Part shown: positions 17,405 through 26,828 of the stretch, piece by piece
How the letters are laid out: each line of letters opens with the position of its first letter
How positions within the stretch are numbered: position 1 is the stretch's first letter
Assembly: GCA_947493145.1 (NCBI GenBank)
Contig: CANLPZ010000001.1
Span: 558,001-622,000, forward strand
Length of the DNA stretch: 64,000 bases
Reading direction: 5' to 3'
Source: an uncultured Paracoccaceae bacterium
Lineage (GTDB): Bacteria; Pseudomonadota; Alphaproteobacteria; Rhodobacterales; Rhodobacteraceae
Position numbers and translations under genes: made by a program
The notes under the pieces: generated by a model
The model's input: only the letters and a program-made list of their open reading frames with translations
Told to the model about the DNA's origin: nothing
Databases searched by the model: none

Positions 17405-18469
17405 CTATCCGATATTGCCGCGCGAAATTGCGGTGGCTTTCACAATTGCATAGATGTTTTGTCCGGCCTCTAACTTTAATGCTTGAACCGAGCGTTTGGT
17501 CACACGTGCCAGCAACGTTTGATCCCCAACAGACAGCTGAATTACAGCACCCGGCCCATGCCCCGCAGAGATTTTTTTGAGTGTCACACTCAAAATATTC
17601 AGCGCGCTGATATCCGCAGGTTTGGTTTTCGCAAGGATTATATCTTGCGCCAAAACACGGACTTTAACGATTGCGCCCACCCCACGTTGAATATTCGGAA
17701 AATACAAGGACTGACCGCCAAGCGTGATTTGAGTTAGCCCATCTTCGCTCGGTGCTTTCGTTACCACCGCTGTCACAACCGCACCCGCATTGCGAACCCC
17801 GATGTCAGGAACCGCCGCAGGGTCAGACAGAACATCCGAAACGGCCCCGCTTTGAATGACTTGACCATCGCGCAAGACGACCAAATGGTCCGCCAATTGC
17901 GCCACCTCGCCCATGTCGTGCGTCACCATAAGGACGGGAAGATCACGAGATTGCGCTAGCTGGTTCAAATACGGCAATATGGTAGCGCGCCTGTCAGCGT
18001 CGAGCGATGACAAGGGTTCATCCATTAACAATAATTTTGGGTTGCGCAATACTGCACGCGCGATTGCAACCCGTTGCTGTTCACCGCCCGACAGGTGTTT
18101 GGGTCGACGTGACAGTAAATGATCAATACCCAACACTTGCGCAATATCGTCAGATGGCATTTTGCCCGTCGTTCCATACATCATGTTTTGCAACACGGTC
18201 ATATGCGGGAAAAGGCGCGGCGACTGAAAGACATACCCAACTGATCTAAAATGCGGTGGGTGATTAACATCTTTGTCACGATCAAAGACAACAGAACCGT
18301 CTAAAGAAACCCGCCCACTATCGGGTGTGAACAATCCCGCGACGACGTTTAAGATGGTCGTTTTTCCAGCACCAGACGGTCCAAACAGCGCGGTAACTTT
18401 CGCCCCTGATTGAAACGTGACATTCAAGTTAAAGTCAGGAAAACGATGAGCGATATTAACGTCTAACAC
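17405..18469 (-). CDS. modC: Molybdate ABC transporter ATP-binding protein ModC
   Basis: 354 residues. Walker A GPSGAGKTT near 31-39, signature LSGGEQQRVAIARA, Walker B LLMDEPLSSLDAD, then a C-terminal TOBE/Mop domain that binds molybdate (from about 285; VTLKKISAGHGPGAVIQLSV). It starts with GTG directly after the TAG stop of modB, with a purine-rich AGGGGGCG upstream, so translation is coupled. Third gene of modABC. It supplies molybdenum for molybdopterin enzymes. Confidence 0.94.
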   Translation of the reverse strand: MLDVNIAHRFPDFNLNVTFQSGAKVTALFGPSGAGKTTILNVVAGLFTPDSGRVSLDGSVVFDRDKDVNHPPHFRSVGYVFQSPRLFPHMTVLQNMMYGTTGKMPSDDIAQVLGIDHLLSRRPKHLSGGEQQRVAIARAVLRNPKLLLMDEPLSSLDADRRATILPYLNQLAQSRDLPVLMVTHDMGEVAQLADHLVVLRDGQVIQSGAVSDVLSDPAAVPDIGVRNAGAVVTAVVTKAPSEDGLTQITLGGQSLYFPNIQRGVGAIVKVRVLAQDIILAKTKPADISALNILSVTLKKISAGHGPGAVIQLSVGDQTLLARVTKRSVQALKLEAGQNIYAIVKATAISRGNIG

Positions 18470-19165
18470 CTACACGCCCCCTGTTTTCATCCGGCGTGCA
18501 AGCCATTCCGACACCGCCAATGCACCAACTGACAAAATGATCGACACCGCGACCAACCGCGTGATCGCGCTCGATCCATCGGGGATCTGCAATGCGGTGA
18601 AAATCGCGGACGGGATCGTTTCAGTTTCACCTGGGATTGCCGCAACAAATGTAATTGTCGCACCGAATTCTCCCATCGCCTTTGCCCAGCCCAGCACAGT
18701 CGCCACCAAAACGCTTGGCGCCATCAACGGCAACGTAATCGTCAAAAACTGTCGCCAAGGGGATGCGCCAAGTGTTGATGCCGCTTGCAGCAAATCATCT
18801 GACACAGCTTCGCGTCCCAATCGAATTGCGCGCACCATTAACGGCAACGCCATAATACCGGCCGCGATCACAGCGCCTGTTTGGGTAAATGCCAAAGTAA
18901 CACCAAAGGTTTCAAACAACCAACGGCCGATAACGCCTTGTCGCCCTAAGACCAACAACAATGCATATCCCGTGACAACCGGTGGCAATACCAATGGCAA
19001 ATGCACGAATACGTTTAAAAGGGACTGCCCCCAAAACGGTCGACGCGCTAAGGCAAGCGCGAAACCCACAGCAACCGGGAGCGTGACCAACGTCGCCCAC
19101 AACGCGACTTTTAAGGATGTCAGGATCACGATCCATTCGACCTCTGTCAGCCCAAAACTCATCAC
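18470..19165 (-). CDS. modB: Molybdate ABC transporter permease ModB
   Basis: 231 residues with about five or six membrane helices. The family strings VHLPLVLPPVVTGYALLLVLG and the cytoplasmic coupling loop GWAKAMGEFGATITFVAAIPG are present. The start overlaps the modA stop by four bases (ATGA). Forms the membrane channel that ModC energises. Confidence 0.94.
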   Translation of the reverse strand: MMSFGLTEVEWIVILTSLKVALWATLVTLPVAVGFALALARRPFWGQSLLNVFVHLPLVLPPVVTGYALLLVLGRQGVIGRWLFETFGVTLAFTQTGAVIAAGIMALPLMVRAIRLGREAVSDDLLQAASTLGASPWRQFLTITLPLMAPSVLVATVLGWAKAMGEFGATITFVAAIPGETETIPSAIFTALQIPDGSSAITRLVAVSIILSVGALAVSEWLARRMKTGGV

Positions 19166-19905
19166 TGTGCGTCCTTTGGCGGGGCAAAACCGTAAGATTT
19201 GAACGCCGCTTGTGCGGCTTCGGTTCGCAAATACGCCACAAAATCACTTGCCGGTTTTGTATCGGATAAGGCAAGCGCCACGTAGGAAATCGGATCATGC
19301 GATTGCGCGTCAAATGTCGCTAAAATTTCCAAACGATCATCGTTCAAACCATCCGTTGTGTAAACAATTCCCACGGCGGCTTCGCCACGGGCAACCATCT
19401 GTGCGGCCGCACGAACATTCGTTGACTGTGCCAAACGGTTTTGTAAAGTTTCCCACAAATCAATATGTTGCAACGCTTGTTTCGCGTAAATCCCTGCAGG
19501 GACAGCATCAACCAAGCCAACTGACAACCGCCCTTTTTCGCCCAAAAAAATATCTAATTGATCCAACGAAATCTTTTGTTCCAAGCCAGTTGCCGATCCC
19601 ACAACGACCAACGAGTTACCAGCAAAAACAGATGCGTTTTCTATCGGAATACCTTTGCGACCCAACCAATCGACCCAATCGGTATGTGCTGACAAAAAAA
19701 CATCCGCTGGTGCGCCTTGCGCGATTTGCGATGCCATTGTTGCACTTGAACCATAAGAAATTCGCAATGGGTCACCGCCCCAATCCGACGCGATGTCATC
19801 CAGAACCGATTTAAGACTGGAAGCCGCAAAAATGGTTATGGGCTCGGAAAACCCAGCCGTTGCGCCAAAACAACCGATAACGAGAGAGAGTAACAACCGT
19901 TTCAT
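19162..19905 (-). CDS. modA: Molybdate-binding periplasmic protein ModA
   Basis: 247 residues starting at the ATG at 19905, which gives a clean signal peptide (KRLLLSLVIGCFGATAGFS). The mature protein begins PITIFAASSLKSVLDDI, the ModA oxyanion-binding N terminus, with the second ligand Ser in SYGSSATMASQIAQGAPADV. An in-frame TTG 36 bases upstream would put 12 polar residues before the signal and is rejected. First gene of modABC, divergent from the Nudix gene. I see no obvious ModE operator or molybdenum-cofactor riboswitch in the 112-base spacer. Confidence 0.93.
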   Translation of the reverse strand: MKRLLLSLVIGCFGATAGFSEPITIFAASSLKSVLDDIASDWGGDPLRISYGSSATMASQIAQGAPADVFLSAHTDWVDWLGRKGIPIENASVFAGNSLVVVGSATGLEQKISLDQLDIFLGEKGRLSVGLVDAVPAGIYAKQALQHIDLWETLQNRLAQSTNVRAAAQMVARGEAAVGIVYTTDGLNDDRLEILATFDAQSHDPISYVALALSDTKPASDFVAYLRTEAAQAAFKSYGFAPPKDAQ

Positions 19906-20017
19906 CAGGGCAACTATCGGTCGCGAATGCATCAGGGGCAAGTCACTTTGTCTTGGAGTTTAAATTTCAATTAAAACAGGTTATTATACCAAAAACAGAC
20001 AAAACACTAAGATCAAT

Positions 20018-20509
20018 ATGGGCCAAATCGACCAAAAAATGCCGAAGTTCAAACCCCTAACCGTGCCGGTTCGGAAAAAGGAAAAAGCACAGCAACGAAC
20101 CCAGTTCGCGGCCTTTTGCTATCGGCGTGTTCAAGGAAAGCTCCAAGTGTTGCTGGTGACATCACGCACCCGCAAACGTTGGATTTTACCGAAAGGTTGG
20201 CCGATGGATGGCAAAACACCGGCCGAGGCTGCATTGCAAGAAGCATTAGAAGAAGGCGGCGTTGTTGGCAAAGCACTCGACATGCCCTTAGGCGTCTTTG
20301 GCTATGACAAAATTTTTGCTGAAAAAGACACGCAAACGCCAGTGCTTGCAATCGTCTACCCCATTAAGGTCAAGAAACTGAAAACCAACTACCTTGAAAA
20401 ATCCCAACGCAAACGCAAATGGATGAGTCTTTCGAAAGCCAGTAAAAAGGTCAGTGAAAGACAGCTACGGGCGTTTTTGAAAAACATCGATCCCGCGTCC
20501 CTGCCCTAA
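20018..20509 (+). CDS. Nudix hydrolase
   Basis: 163 residues, basic N terminus. The Nudix box aligns as G-WPMDG-K-TPAEAAL-QEALEEGGV: the metal-binding EExxG core is kept, but the upstream Glu is Lys and the usual Arg is Gln. The preceding WILPKGWPMDGK resembles the group related to diphosphoinositol-polyphosphate/diadenosine polyphosphate hydrolases. The substrate, a nucleoside diphosphate linked to another moiety, is unknown. It is followed 43 bases later by the DUF1178 gene on the same strand. Confidence 0.87.
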   Translation: MGQIDQKMPKFKPLTVPVRKKEKAQQRTQFAAFCYRRVQGKLQVLLVTSRTRKRWILPKGWPMDGKTPAEAALQEALEEGGVVGKALDMPLGVFGYDKIFAEKDTQTPVLAIVYPIKVKKLKTNYLEKSQRKRKWMSLSKASKKVSERQLRAFLKNIDPASLP

Positions 20510-20552
20510 AGCCAAGGTTGAAGTCACCAAGACGCCGTAATACATGTTCTGA

Positions 20553-20999
20553 ATGATCAAATTCACCTTGAAATGTGACAAAGACCACCATTTTGAAAGT
20601 TGGTTCCAATCTTCCGATGCTTTTGACAAGCTAAAATCGGCGGGAATGATCGTATGTGCCGAATGCGGGTCAACGAATGTTTCGAAATCTTTGATGGCGC
20701 CTCGTGTTCGTCCGGCGCGCACCGTAGCGCCGAAACCGAATGAACAAGATCAGAAACCTAATCTGACGTCACCTGCGTCAGATCAGGAAAAAGCTCTGGC
20801 TGACATGCGAAAACATGTTGAAGAAAATTCTGACTATGTCGGTATGAATTTCGCAAAAGAAGCACGAAAAATCCACGATGGCGACAGCCCAGAACGCGCG
20901 ATTTACGGCGAGGCCAAGCCCGAAGAAGCGGTCAAATTGATCGAAGACGGCGTGCCTGTTGCGCCGCTGCCCTTTGTTCCAAAGCGAAAAACCAATTAG
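20553..20999 (+). CDS. DUF1178 family protein
   Basis: 148 residues. The N-terminal zinc-ribbon-like half has MIKFTLKCDKDHHFESWF and IVCAECGSTNVSKSLMAPRV, a Cys pair plus a second Cys pair that could bind metal. The C-terminal half, with EKALADMRKHVEENSDYVG and KIHDGDSPERAIYGEAKPEE, is the conserved DUF1178 helical region. Common in Rhodobacterales, often near Nudix or carbon-nitrogen hydrolase genes; function unknown. Confidence 0.88.
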   Translation: MIKFTLKCDKDHHFESWFQSSDAFDKLKSAGMIVCAECGSTNVSKSLMAPRVRPARTVAPKPNEQDQKPNLTSPASDQEKALADMRKHVEENSDYVGMNFAKEARKIHDGDSPERAIYGEAKPEEAVKLIEDGVPVAPLPFVPKRKTN

Positions 21000-21077
21000 C
21001 GACGGCTTCGCCCTTGCTCTTTGTGCGCCATTGGAATAGGTGCCAGTGCCAATGAATTAAGGGCACGGAAGAAAATC

Positions 21078-22313
21078 ATGCCAGTTTTGGTGATGAAATT
21101 TGGTGGTACATCGGTTGCCACATTGGACCGGATCAAGCGCGCAGCAAAACGCGTGGGTGTTGAGGTGGCAAAAGGCTACGATGTGATCGTCATCGTGTCT
21201 GCCATGTCCGGTGAAACCAACAAGCTTGTTGGCTTTGTGAACGAAACCTCCCCGCTTTATGACGCACGCGAATATGATGCGATCGTATCATCGGGGGAAA
21301 ACGTGACAGCAGGCTTGATGGCCTTGACGTTACAGGAAATGGATATCCCCGCACGCAGCTGGCAAGGCTGGCAAGTGCCGGTAAAAACCACGTCGGCCCA
21401 TTCCGCAGCGCGGATCGAAGAAATCCCATCCGACAACATTATGTCCAAGTTTGGCGAAGGCATGAAAGTCGCGGTTGTCGCTGGGTTCCAAGGCGTCAGC
21501 CCCGAAGGTCGCATTACCACACTTGGTCGCGGTGGATCTGATACCACGGCCGTTGCTTTTGCTGCTGCATTTGATGCCGAACGTTGTGACATCTACACCG
21601 ATGTTGATGGGGTTTATACGACAGACCCTCGCGTCAGCGAAAAAGCCCGAAAGCTGGATAAAATTGCTTTCGAAGAAATGTTGGAACTTGCGTCGTTGGG
21701 CGCAAAAGTTCTGCAAACCCGATCTGTTGAGTTGGCCATGCGGTACAAGGTTAAACTGCGCGTACTCAGCTCATTTGAAGAACAATCCGACGAGGCAGGC
21801 ACTTTGGTCTGCGATGAGGAGGAAATCATGGAATCCAACGTCGTCTCTGGTGTCGCGTTTTCGCGTGACGAAGCAAAAATGACCCTAATCTCTGTGGCTG
21901 ATCGCCCTGGTATTGCGGCATCCATTTTTGGGACGCTTTCCGATGCTGGCGTCAATGTCGACATGATCATTCAAAACATTTCAGAGGAAGGTCGCACGGA
22001 CATGACCTTCTCTTGTCCGGTTGATCAGGTTGCGCGCGCTGAAAAGGCCATGCAAGACGCCAAAGATGGCGGTGAAATCAACTATCATGAATTGATTGCT
22101 GACGAAAACACAGCCAAAGTGTCGGTTGTTGGTATCGGTATGCGGTCGCACACAGGTGTTGCCGCCAAGATGTTTGAAGCCCTTTCAAACGAAGGTATCA
22201 ATATCAAAGTGATCACGACCTCTGAAATCAAGATTTCAGTTTTGGTCGATCGTAAGTATCTGGAATTGGCCGTGCAAACTTTGCACGATGCCTTTGAGCT
22301 GGAAAAAGCTTAA
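21078..22313 (+). CDS. lysC: Aspartate kinase
   Basis: 411 residues, the usual length for the single-function alphaproteobacterial enzyme. The kinase domain begins VMKFGGTSVATLDRIK, with the catalytic segment VAGFQGVSPEGRITTLGRGG. Two C-terminal ACT domains (ISVADRPGIAASIFGTLSD and VGIGMRSHTGVAAKMFEALS) give feedback control by lysine and threonine. The ATG at 21078, with GGAAG upstream, is chosen over one 57 bases earlier that adds unrelated residues. It phosphorylates aspartate, the first step to lysine, methionine, threonine and diaminopimelate. threonine synthase is also in this window but not linked. Confidence 0.95.
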   Translation: MPVLVMKFGGTSVATLDRIKRAAKRVGVEVAKGYDVIVIVSAMSGETNKLVGFVNETSPLYDAREYDAIVSSGENVTAGLMALTLQEMDIPARSWQGWQVPVKTTSAHSAARIEEIPSDNIMSKFGEGMKVAVVAGFQGVSPEGRITTLGRGGSDTTAVAFAAAFDAERCDIYTDVDGVYTTDPRVSEKARKLDKIAFEEMLELASLGAKVLQTRSVELAMRYKVKLRVLSSFEEQSDEAGTLVCDEEEIMESNVVSGVAFSRDEAKMTLISVADRPGIAASIFGTLSDAGVNVDMIIQNISEEGRTDMTFSCPVDQVARAEKAMQDAKDGGEINYHELIADENTAKVSVVGIGMRSHTGVAAKMFEALSNEGINIKVITTSEIKISVLVDRKYLELAVQTLHDAFELEKA

Positions 22314-22350
22314 AGCTCAATCACAGATATACCAACAGCACACATCAACG

Positions 22351-22385
22351 GCCCGCCTTATAGGTGGGCTGTTTGTCGTTTTGTT
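22351..22385 (+). terminator. Intrinsic terminator after lysC
   Basis: GCCCGCC and GGTGGGC pair (one G-T wobble) around TTATA, followed by TGTTTGTCGTTTTG. It lies 38 bases past the lysC stop and before ptsP, so ptsP probably has its own promoter between here and 22513. Confidence 0.7.
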
Positions 22386-22512
22386 GCCGGAATTCAGTGT
22401 CATTTGGCATATCCTTGCGCGTAGATGCGGAAATACCGGTCTTGGCGCGGAATAACACTCCCCATTCAAACGATGTTCACCTATAGATACTCCTCGAACA
22501 GGAAGTGAACAG

Positions 22513-24756
22513 ATGGCAACAGGCATAGAAACAGAAAGCCGGAAACTGTTGGGCAGATTGCGGGACGCAATGGCCCAAGACAGCGACGGACAGGCGCGAT
22601 TGGATAAAATCGTAAGCCTGACAGCGACGTCGATGCGAACTGAAGTGTGTTCAATCTATCTGTTTCGTGACGAAGAAACGCTTGAACTTTGCGCCACCGA
22701 AGGTCTGAAAGCCGAGGCTGTGCATGAAACACGCATGCGACTTGGCGAAGGTCTGGTTGGTCGCGTCGCCAAGCTGGGCAAAATTGTAAACACGGCCGAT
22801 GCGCCAAGCGCCAAAGGTTTCCGTTATATGCCCGAAACGGGTGAGGAAATTTTTTCCAGTTTCCTTGGCGTGCCCATTCAACGTTTGGGCGAACCATTGG
22901 GTGTTTTGGTCGTTCAATCCAAAGAAGCGCGCGAGTTTTCCGAAGACGAGATTTATGCACTCGAAGTGGTTGCGATGGTTCTGGCGGAAATGACGGAACT
23001 CGGTGCCTTTGTTGGCGAAGGTGCCGCACTTTCGGCGCGCCACACGCAACCTGTGATGTTTCGCGGTGGCATCGCCCAAGAAGGCGCCGCTGAAGGCAGT
23101 GTTTACCTTCATGAACCGCGCGTGGTGATCACTGACCCGATCGCGGATGATCCGCATCGCGAAATGGAACGCCTGAGCGAAGCCGTCGATCAATTGCGTG
23201 TTTCCGTCGACAGCATGTTGCAAAATTCCAAGGTCGGCGACCCTGAACAAACCAAGGTGATGGAAGCTTACCGAATGTTTGCGAATTCGCGCAGTTGGAT
23301 TCGCCGAATGGAAGAGGACATAAGCCGCGGATTGACAGCGGAGGCCGCGGTCGAAAAAGAACAATCCGCCGCGCGCGCGCGCATGGCCCAAGTCGCCGAT
23401 GCATATTTGCGCGAACGATTGACGGATTTGGATGATCTGTCCAACCGGTTGTTACGGATTTTGACGGGACAAGGAAAAGACACAGGTGCGGCAATGCCGG
23501 ACAAACCTGTCTTGATTGCGCGTAATATCGGACCCGGTGAATTGTTGGACTATGGTCGCGACCTGAAAGCCATCGTTTTGGAAGAAGGCTCAGTTGGATC
23601 GCATGCGGCAATCGTGGCACGTGCTTGGGCGATCCCATTGGTGATCAATGCCAAAGGCATCACAACCGAAGCCCTGAACGGCGATCAGATTATGGTCGAC
23701 GGCGAACAAGGGATCGTACACCTGCGTCCTGATGATACCGTTCGCAGTGCTTTCCGCGATAAAATGGCGATGCTGACAAAAGCGCAGGAACGCTATTCTT
23801 CGATCCGCGAACGCGCCGCGACGACATTAAATGGCGACACCATTTCGCTGCACATGAACGCAGGTTTGATGGCGGATCTTCCGTCGCTCAACAGTTCAGG
23901 TGCCGAAGGTGTGGGCCTGTTCCGAACCGAGCTTCAGTTTCTTGTTCGCAACCAAATGCCAAGCCGGACAGAGCTTGCGTCACTGTATGAACGTGTTTTG
24001 AAATCGGCCAATGGGAAACGTGTTGTGTTTCGAACGCTTGATATCGGGTCGGACAAAGTTCTGCCCTATATGAAGCCGCAAGAGGAGCCAAACCCAGCAC
24101 TCGGGTGGCGTGCCATTCGTGTCGGATTGGACAAACCCGGTATGATGCGGATGCAGTTGCAGGCTCTTATCCGCGCTGCAAATGGCAAACCTTTGACGAT
24201 TATGTTTCCGTTCATCGCACAATTCGATGAATTTCGTGCCGCCCGTGCCGAGTTTGAAAAGGCGATGGCGCGTGAACGCAAACTTGGACATATCGTGCCA
24301 GAGGACGTCGAAATTGGTGCGATGTTGGAAACGCCTTCTATCGCGTTCGCGCCCAATGCGTTTTTTGAAGAAGTCGATTTCCTATCGATTGGTGGCAACG
24401 ACCTGAAACAGTTTTTCTTTGCGGCCGATCGAGAAAACGAACGCGTCCGCAGACGCTATGACACCTTGAACGTAAGTTTTCTAAGCTTCATTGAACAAAT
24501 CGTTGATCGCTGTAACGAAACGAACACACCGTTATCATTTTGTGGTGAAGACGCTGGTCGCCCACTCGAAGCGGTTTGTTTTGCGGCCCTTGGGCTGCAA
24601 TCGCTGTCAATGCGTCCGGCCTCGATCGGTCCTGTGAAAAGCATGTTGCTAAAAACCGACTTGAACGAGGTCCGCGACATCATCCATACGGCACGCGAAA
24701 ATGGCGAACAGTCCGTGCGCCCCGCGCTAAAGGACTGGATGGCCAACCGCGATTAA
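22513..24756 (+). CDS. ptsP: Phosphoenolpyruvate-protein phosphotransferase PtsP (EI-Ntr)
   Basis: 747 residues. An N-terminal GAF domain (about 20-160) is followed by the enzyme I fold: HPr-interacting helices (about 190-320), the phosphohistidine domain with His364 in VGSHAAIVARAWAIPLV, and the PEP-binding barrel containing FRTLDIGSDKVLPYMK, ETPSIAFAP, GGNDLKQFFFAADR and the catalytic Cys in PLSFCGEDAGRP. It starts the nitrogen-related phosphotransferase chain by passing phosphate from PEP to NPr, and the GAF domain is thought to sense nitrogen status through glutamine or 2-oxoglutarate. The next gene converges and its stop overlaps this one by four bases. Confidence 0.95.
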   Translation: MATGIETESRKLLGRLRDAMAQDSDGQARLDKIVSLTATSMRTEVCSIYLFRDEETLELCATEGLKAEAVHETRMRLGEGLVGRVAKLGKIVNTADAPSAKGFRYMPETGEEIFSSFLGVPIQRLGEPLGVLVVQSKEAREFSEDEIYALEVVAMVLAEMTELGAFVGEGAALSARHTQPVMFRGGIAQEGAAEGSVYLHEPRVVITDPIADDPHREMERLSEAVDQLRVSVDSMLQNSKVGDPEQTKVMEAYRMFANSRSWIRRMEEDISRGLTAEAAVEKEQSAARARMAQVADAYLRERLTDLDDLSNRLLRILTGQGKDTGAAMPDKPVLIARNIGPGELLDYGRDLKAIVLEEGSVGSHAAIVARAWAIPLVINAKGITTEALNGDQIMVDGEQGIVHLRPDDTVRSAFRDKMAMLTKAQERYSSIRERAATTLNGDTISLHMNAGLMADLPSLNSSGAEGVGLFRTELQFLVRNQMPSRTELASLYERVLKSANGKRVVFRTLDIGSDKVLPYMKPQEEPNPALGWRAIRVGLDKPGMMRMQLQALIRAANGKPLTIMFPFIAQFDEFRAARAEFEKAMARERKLGHIVPEDVEIGAMLETPSIAFAPNAFFEEVDFLSIGGNDLKQFFFAADRENERVRRRYDTLNVSFLSFIEQIVDRCNETNTPLSFCGEDAGRPLEAVCFAALGLQSLSMRPASIGPVKSMLLKTDLNEVRDIIHTARENGEQSVRPALKDWMANRD

Positions 24757-25511
24757 TTTTTCGCGGGGCGCAGGTCCGACAGTACTGCAAAATCACGAAC
24801 CAAACCTTCGTAATCTGCATCGTGATCACGGGCCAAGGCGCGCAACCCGAATTGGACATGCGCAATTTCTTGGTAATATTCGGTGTAGGTGTAATTGATG
24901 ACCGCACCGGATACGGCCCCCAACACGGGGATGGATTGTAGGGCCAGTTTTTGACCCAACGCAGCCGCGAGTTTTGGTGCGATCTGAGCCAAAATCTTTT
25001 GCACCGCCCCACCCGTCAACGCCAGTCGCGTCATCAAAAACCCAGTATCGGCGCCGTCGTCTTTGATTAATGGTCCCGCCGATGAAAACACCTGTAAACA
25101 GTGCGATTGGACTAACGGATCCGACGGATCGAACCCGTATTCAGCGGCGACGCCTTGAATTGAACGCAACAAAACCGTTGTCGTCATTGGCAATTCCGCC
25201 AACGCAGACGGAACTCCGCCTGCACCGCCCACGACCCCCATTGCCGTACTCGTCAAAGTATTGATCCAGCGTGGCTGATCGCGAACAACATTGCGGCTGT
25301 TCGCGGCGGCTTTGGTCGCAATTTCTAACGCTTTAAGAGTTCCGCGATCCAACTCGTTGCGCACCGCCTCTGGCAAATGGTCAAGCAATCCTTCGACGCG
25401 CCCGCCCGCAAGGTTTAGCAATGACATGCCTAACCCATTCGCATCATTATAGCGTTTGACCAAAAACGCCAATTGTACCTCAATCGTGTCGGCAGAAACG
25501 GGTGTCGTCAT
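24753..25511 (-). CDS. EcsC family protein
   Basis: 252 residues. The family pattern includes ALEIATKAAANSRNV, a glycine-rich hydrophobic stretch STAMGVVGGAGGVPSALAEL, FLMTRLALTGGAVQKILAQI and the C-terminal LQSIPVLGAVSGAVINYTYTEY. The start has GGGAGGAG upstream. EcsC proteins are associated with ABC transport in Bacillus, but bacterial function outside it is unknown. It converges with ptsP and shares four bases. Confidence 0.86.
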   Translation of the reverse strand: MTTPVSADTIEVQLAFLVKRYNDANGLGMSLLNLAGGRVEGLLDHLPEAVRNELDRGTLKALEIATKAAANSRNVVRDQPRWINTLTSTAMGVVGGAGGVPSALAELPMTTTVLLRSIQGVAAEYGFDPSDPLVQSHCLQVFSSAGPLIKDDGADTGFLMTRLALTGGAVQKILAQIAPKLAAALGQKLALQSIPVLGAVSGAVINYTYTEYYQEIAHVQFGLRALARDHDADYEGLVRDFAVLSDLRPAKN

Positions 25512-25556
25512 TCTATGCTCTCCTCCCTTTTCAGCTTGTGCTTCAAGGGACGGTTT

Positions 25557-26048
25557 TCAAGAGGCGGAAAATTTCTCTACCAACCCTGTGACGCCTTCCC
25601 AAGCGCCCGCAACCAACGCCCGCCCCAGAACACGGTCTGGGTTTGTGGGCGGCGGCATCACAACATCAGACAAACGGGTGAACCCAAACCGCCCATAATA
25701 CGGTGCGTCACCCACCAACATGACTCGGTCCCAACCAGATTTTTCCGCAATCGAAAGACTGTCACGGACCAAAATACCACCAAGCCCTTCGCCCTGTCGC
25801 GTGGGGTGGACCGCAACAGGACCCAACAGCAAAACCGGCGCATCCCCGACATTGACAGGCCAAAACCGGATCGCCCCAGCCAAAATACCGTCGCCATCCC
25901 GCGCAACCAATGACAAGTCCTCGACGGGCGGCACACCATCGCGCAAACGGTAAGACGACAGGGCCTCTCGTCCCGGGGCAAAGCACAGGTCGTAAAGTGC
26001 CTCGACTTCCCACCAATCGTTTTTATTTTCTTGTGAAACCTTGTACAC
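25557..26048 (-). CDS. GNAT-family N-acetyltransferase
   Basis: 163 residues if translation starts at the GTG at 26048. No ATG lies between the preceding 118 codons of open frame and the domain, and those codons lack similarity to the family and run over the divergent flavin reductase. The acetyl-CoA-binding motif A is LLLGPVAVHPTRQGEGLGGI, followed by AEKSGWDRVMLVGDAPYYGR and FGFTRLSDV, typical of YhbS-like acetyltransferases. Substrate unknown. No good ribosome site is visible, so the start is uncertain. Confidence 0.8.
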   Translation of the reverse strand: MYKVSQENKNDWWEVEALYDLCFAPGREALSSYRLRDGVPPVEDLSLVARDGDGILAGAIRFWPVNVGDAPVLLLGPVAVHPTRQGEGLGGILVRDSLSIAEKSGWDRVMLVGDAPYYGRFGFTRLSDVVMPPPTNPDRVLGRALVAGAWEGVTGLVEKFSAS

Positions 26049-26126
26049 GTCGACCGCGCCATTGTTGCCTGTGACACCCGAGTTAGCATGCGATATTGGT
26101 CGGATCAAACAAAGGAATGATTTCGC

Positions 26127-26735
26127 GTGTTTTATCGCCCCAAAGACGGCCACGGTTTGCCGCATAACCCGTTCAATGCCATCGTTACGCCCCGCCCGAT
26201 CGGGTGGATTTCCACACGCGGATCGGACGGTCACGACAATCTGGCCCCCTATTCGTTTTTTAACGCCACGGCCTATGAGCCGCCGCAGGTTATGTTTGCA
26301 TCGACCAGCGCGAAACCGGACCGCGGTGATACCAAGGACAGCGTGGCACAAATCCGTGAAACTGGAGTGTTTTGCGTGAACATCGTGGCCACCGCAATGC
26401 AAGACGCCATGAATGCCACGTCAGCGATGTATGATGCGTCAGTCGATGAATTCGCGGCCGCAGAGTTGGAAAAAGCCGCCTGCGACACCATCAATTGCGC
26501 CCGTGTTGCAGGGGTTCCCGCAGCCTTGGAATGTGAAATGACCCAAATCATCCGACAAAAAGGTGCGACGAATTTTCTGGTGATGGGCGAAGTCACTGGA
26601 ATCTATATCGATGACACCTATTTGGTCGATGGGCTGCTGGACCCAACCCGTTATCACCCCCTTGCCCGTATGGGGTATCGCGACTACGCATCGGTAAAAG
26701 AGGTGTTCCAACTCAAACGGCCTCAGGATGGGTGA
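26127..26735 (+). CDS. Flavin reductase-like / FMN-binding split-barrel protein
   Basis: 202 residues starting with GTG; AAAGGA lies ten bases upstream and supports that codon. The DIM6/NTAB pattern is clear: NPFNAIVTPRPIGWISTRGSDG, NLAPYSFFNATAYEPPQVMF and FCVNIVATAMQDAMNATSA. Members bind FMN and use NAD(P)H, or supply reduced flavin to a partner oxygenase. No partner is seen. It is divergent from the GNAT gene with 78 bases between. Confidence 0.87.
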   Translation: MFYRPKDGHGLPHNPFNAIVTPRPIGWISTRGSDGHDNLAPYSFFNATAYEPPQVMFASTSAKPDRGDTKDSVAQIRETGVFCVNIVATAMQDAMNATSAMYDASVDEFAAAELEKAACDTINCARVAGVPAALECEMTQIIRQKGATNFLVMGEVTGIYIDDTYLVDGLLDPTRYHPLARMGYRDYASVKEVFQLKRPQDG

Positions 26736-26828
26736 TCGATTAAAGGCACGGGTTTAGATTTTGGAATGGCTTTGGGGTGACGTCGCAGACGAAGTGCCCT
26801 CACGATGCGCCAACGCCATCGGCCGAGT

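Noticed and set aside
20214-20282. Degenerate Nudix box as evidence of inactivation
   Set aside because: The catalytic EExxG core is intact, and variation of the flanking Glu and Arg is seen in related groups, so inactivity is not supported.
26049-26402. 118-residue extension of the GNAT protein
   Set aside because: Lies antisense to the flavin reductase gene and shows no domain; the GNAT fold starts after it.
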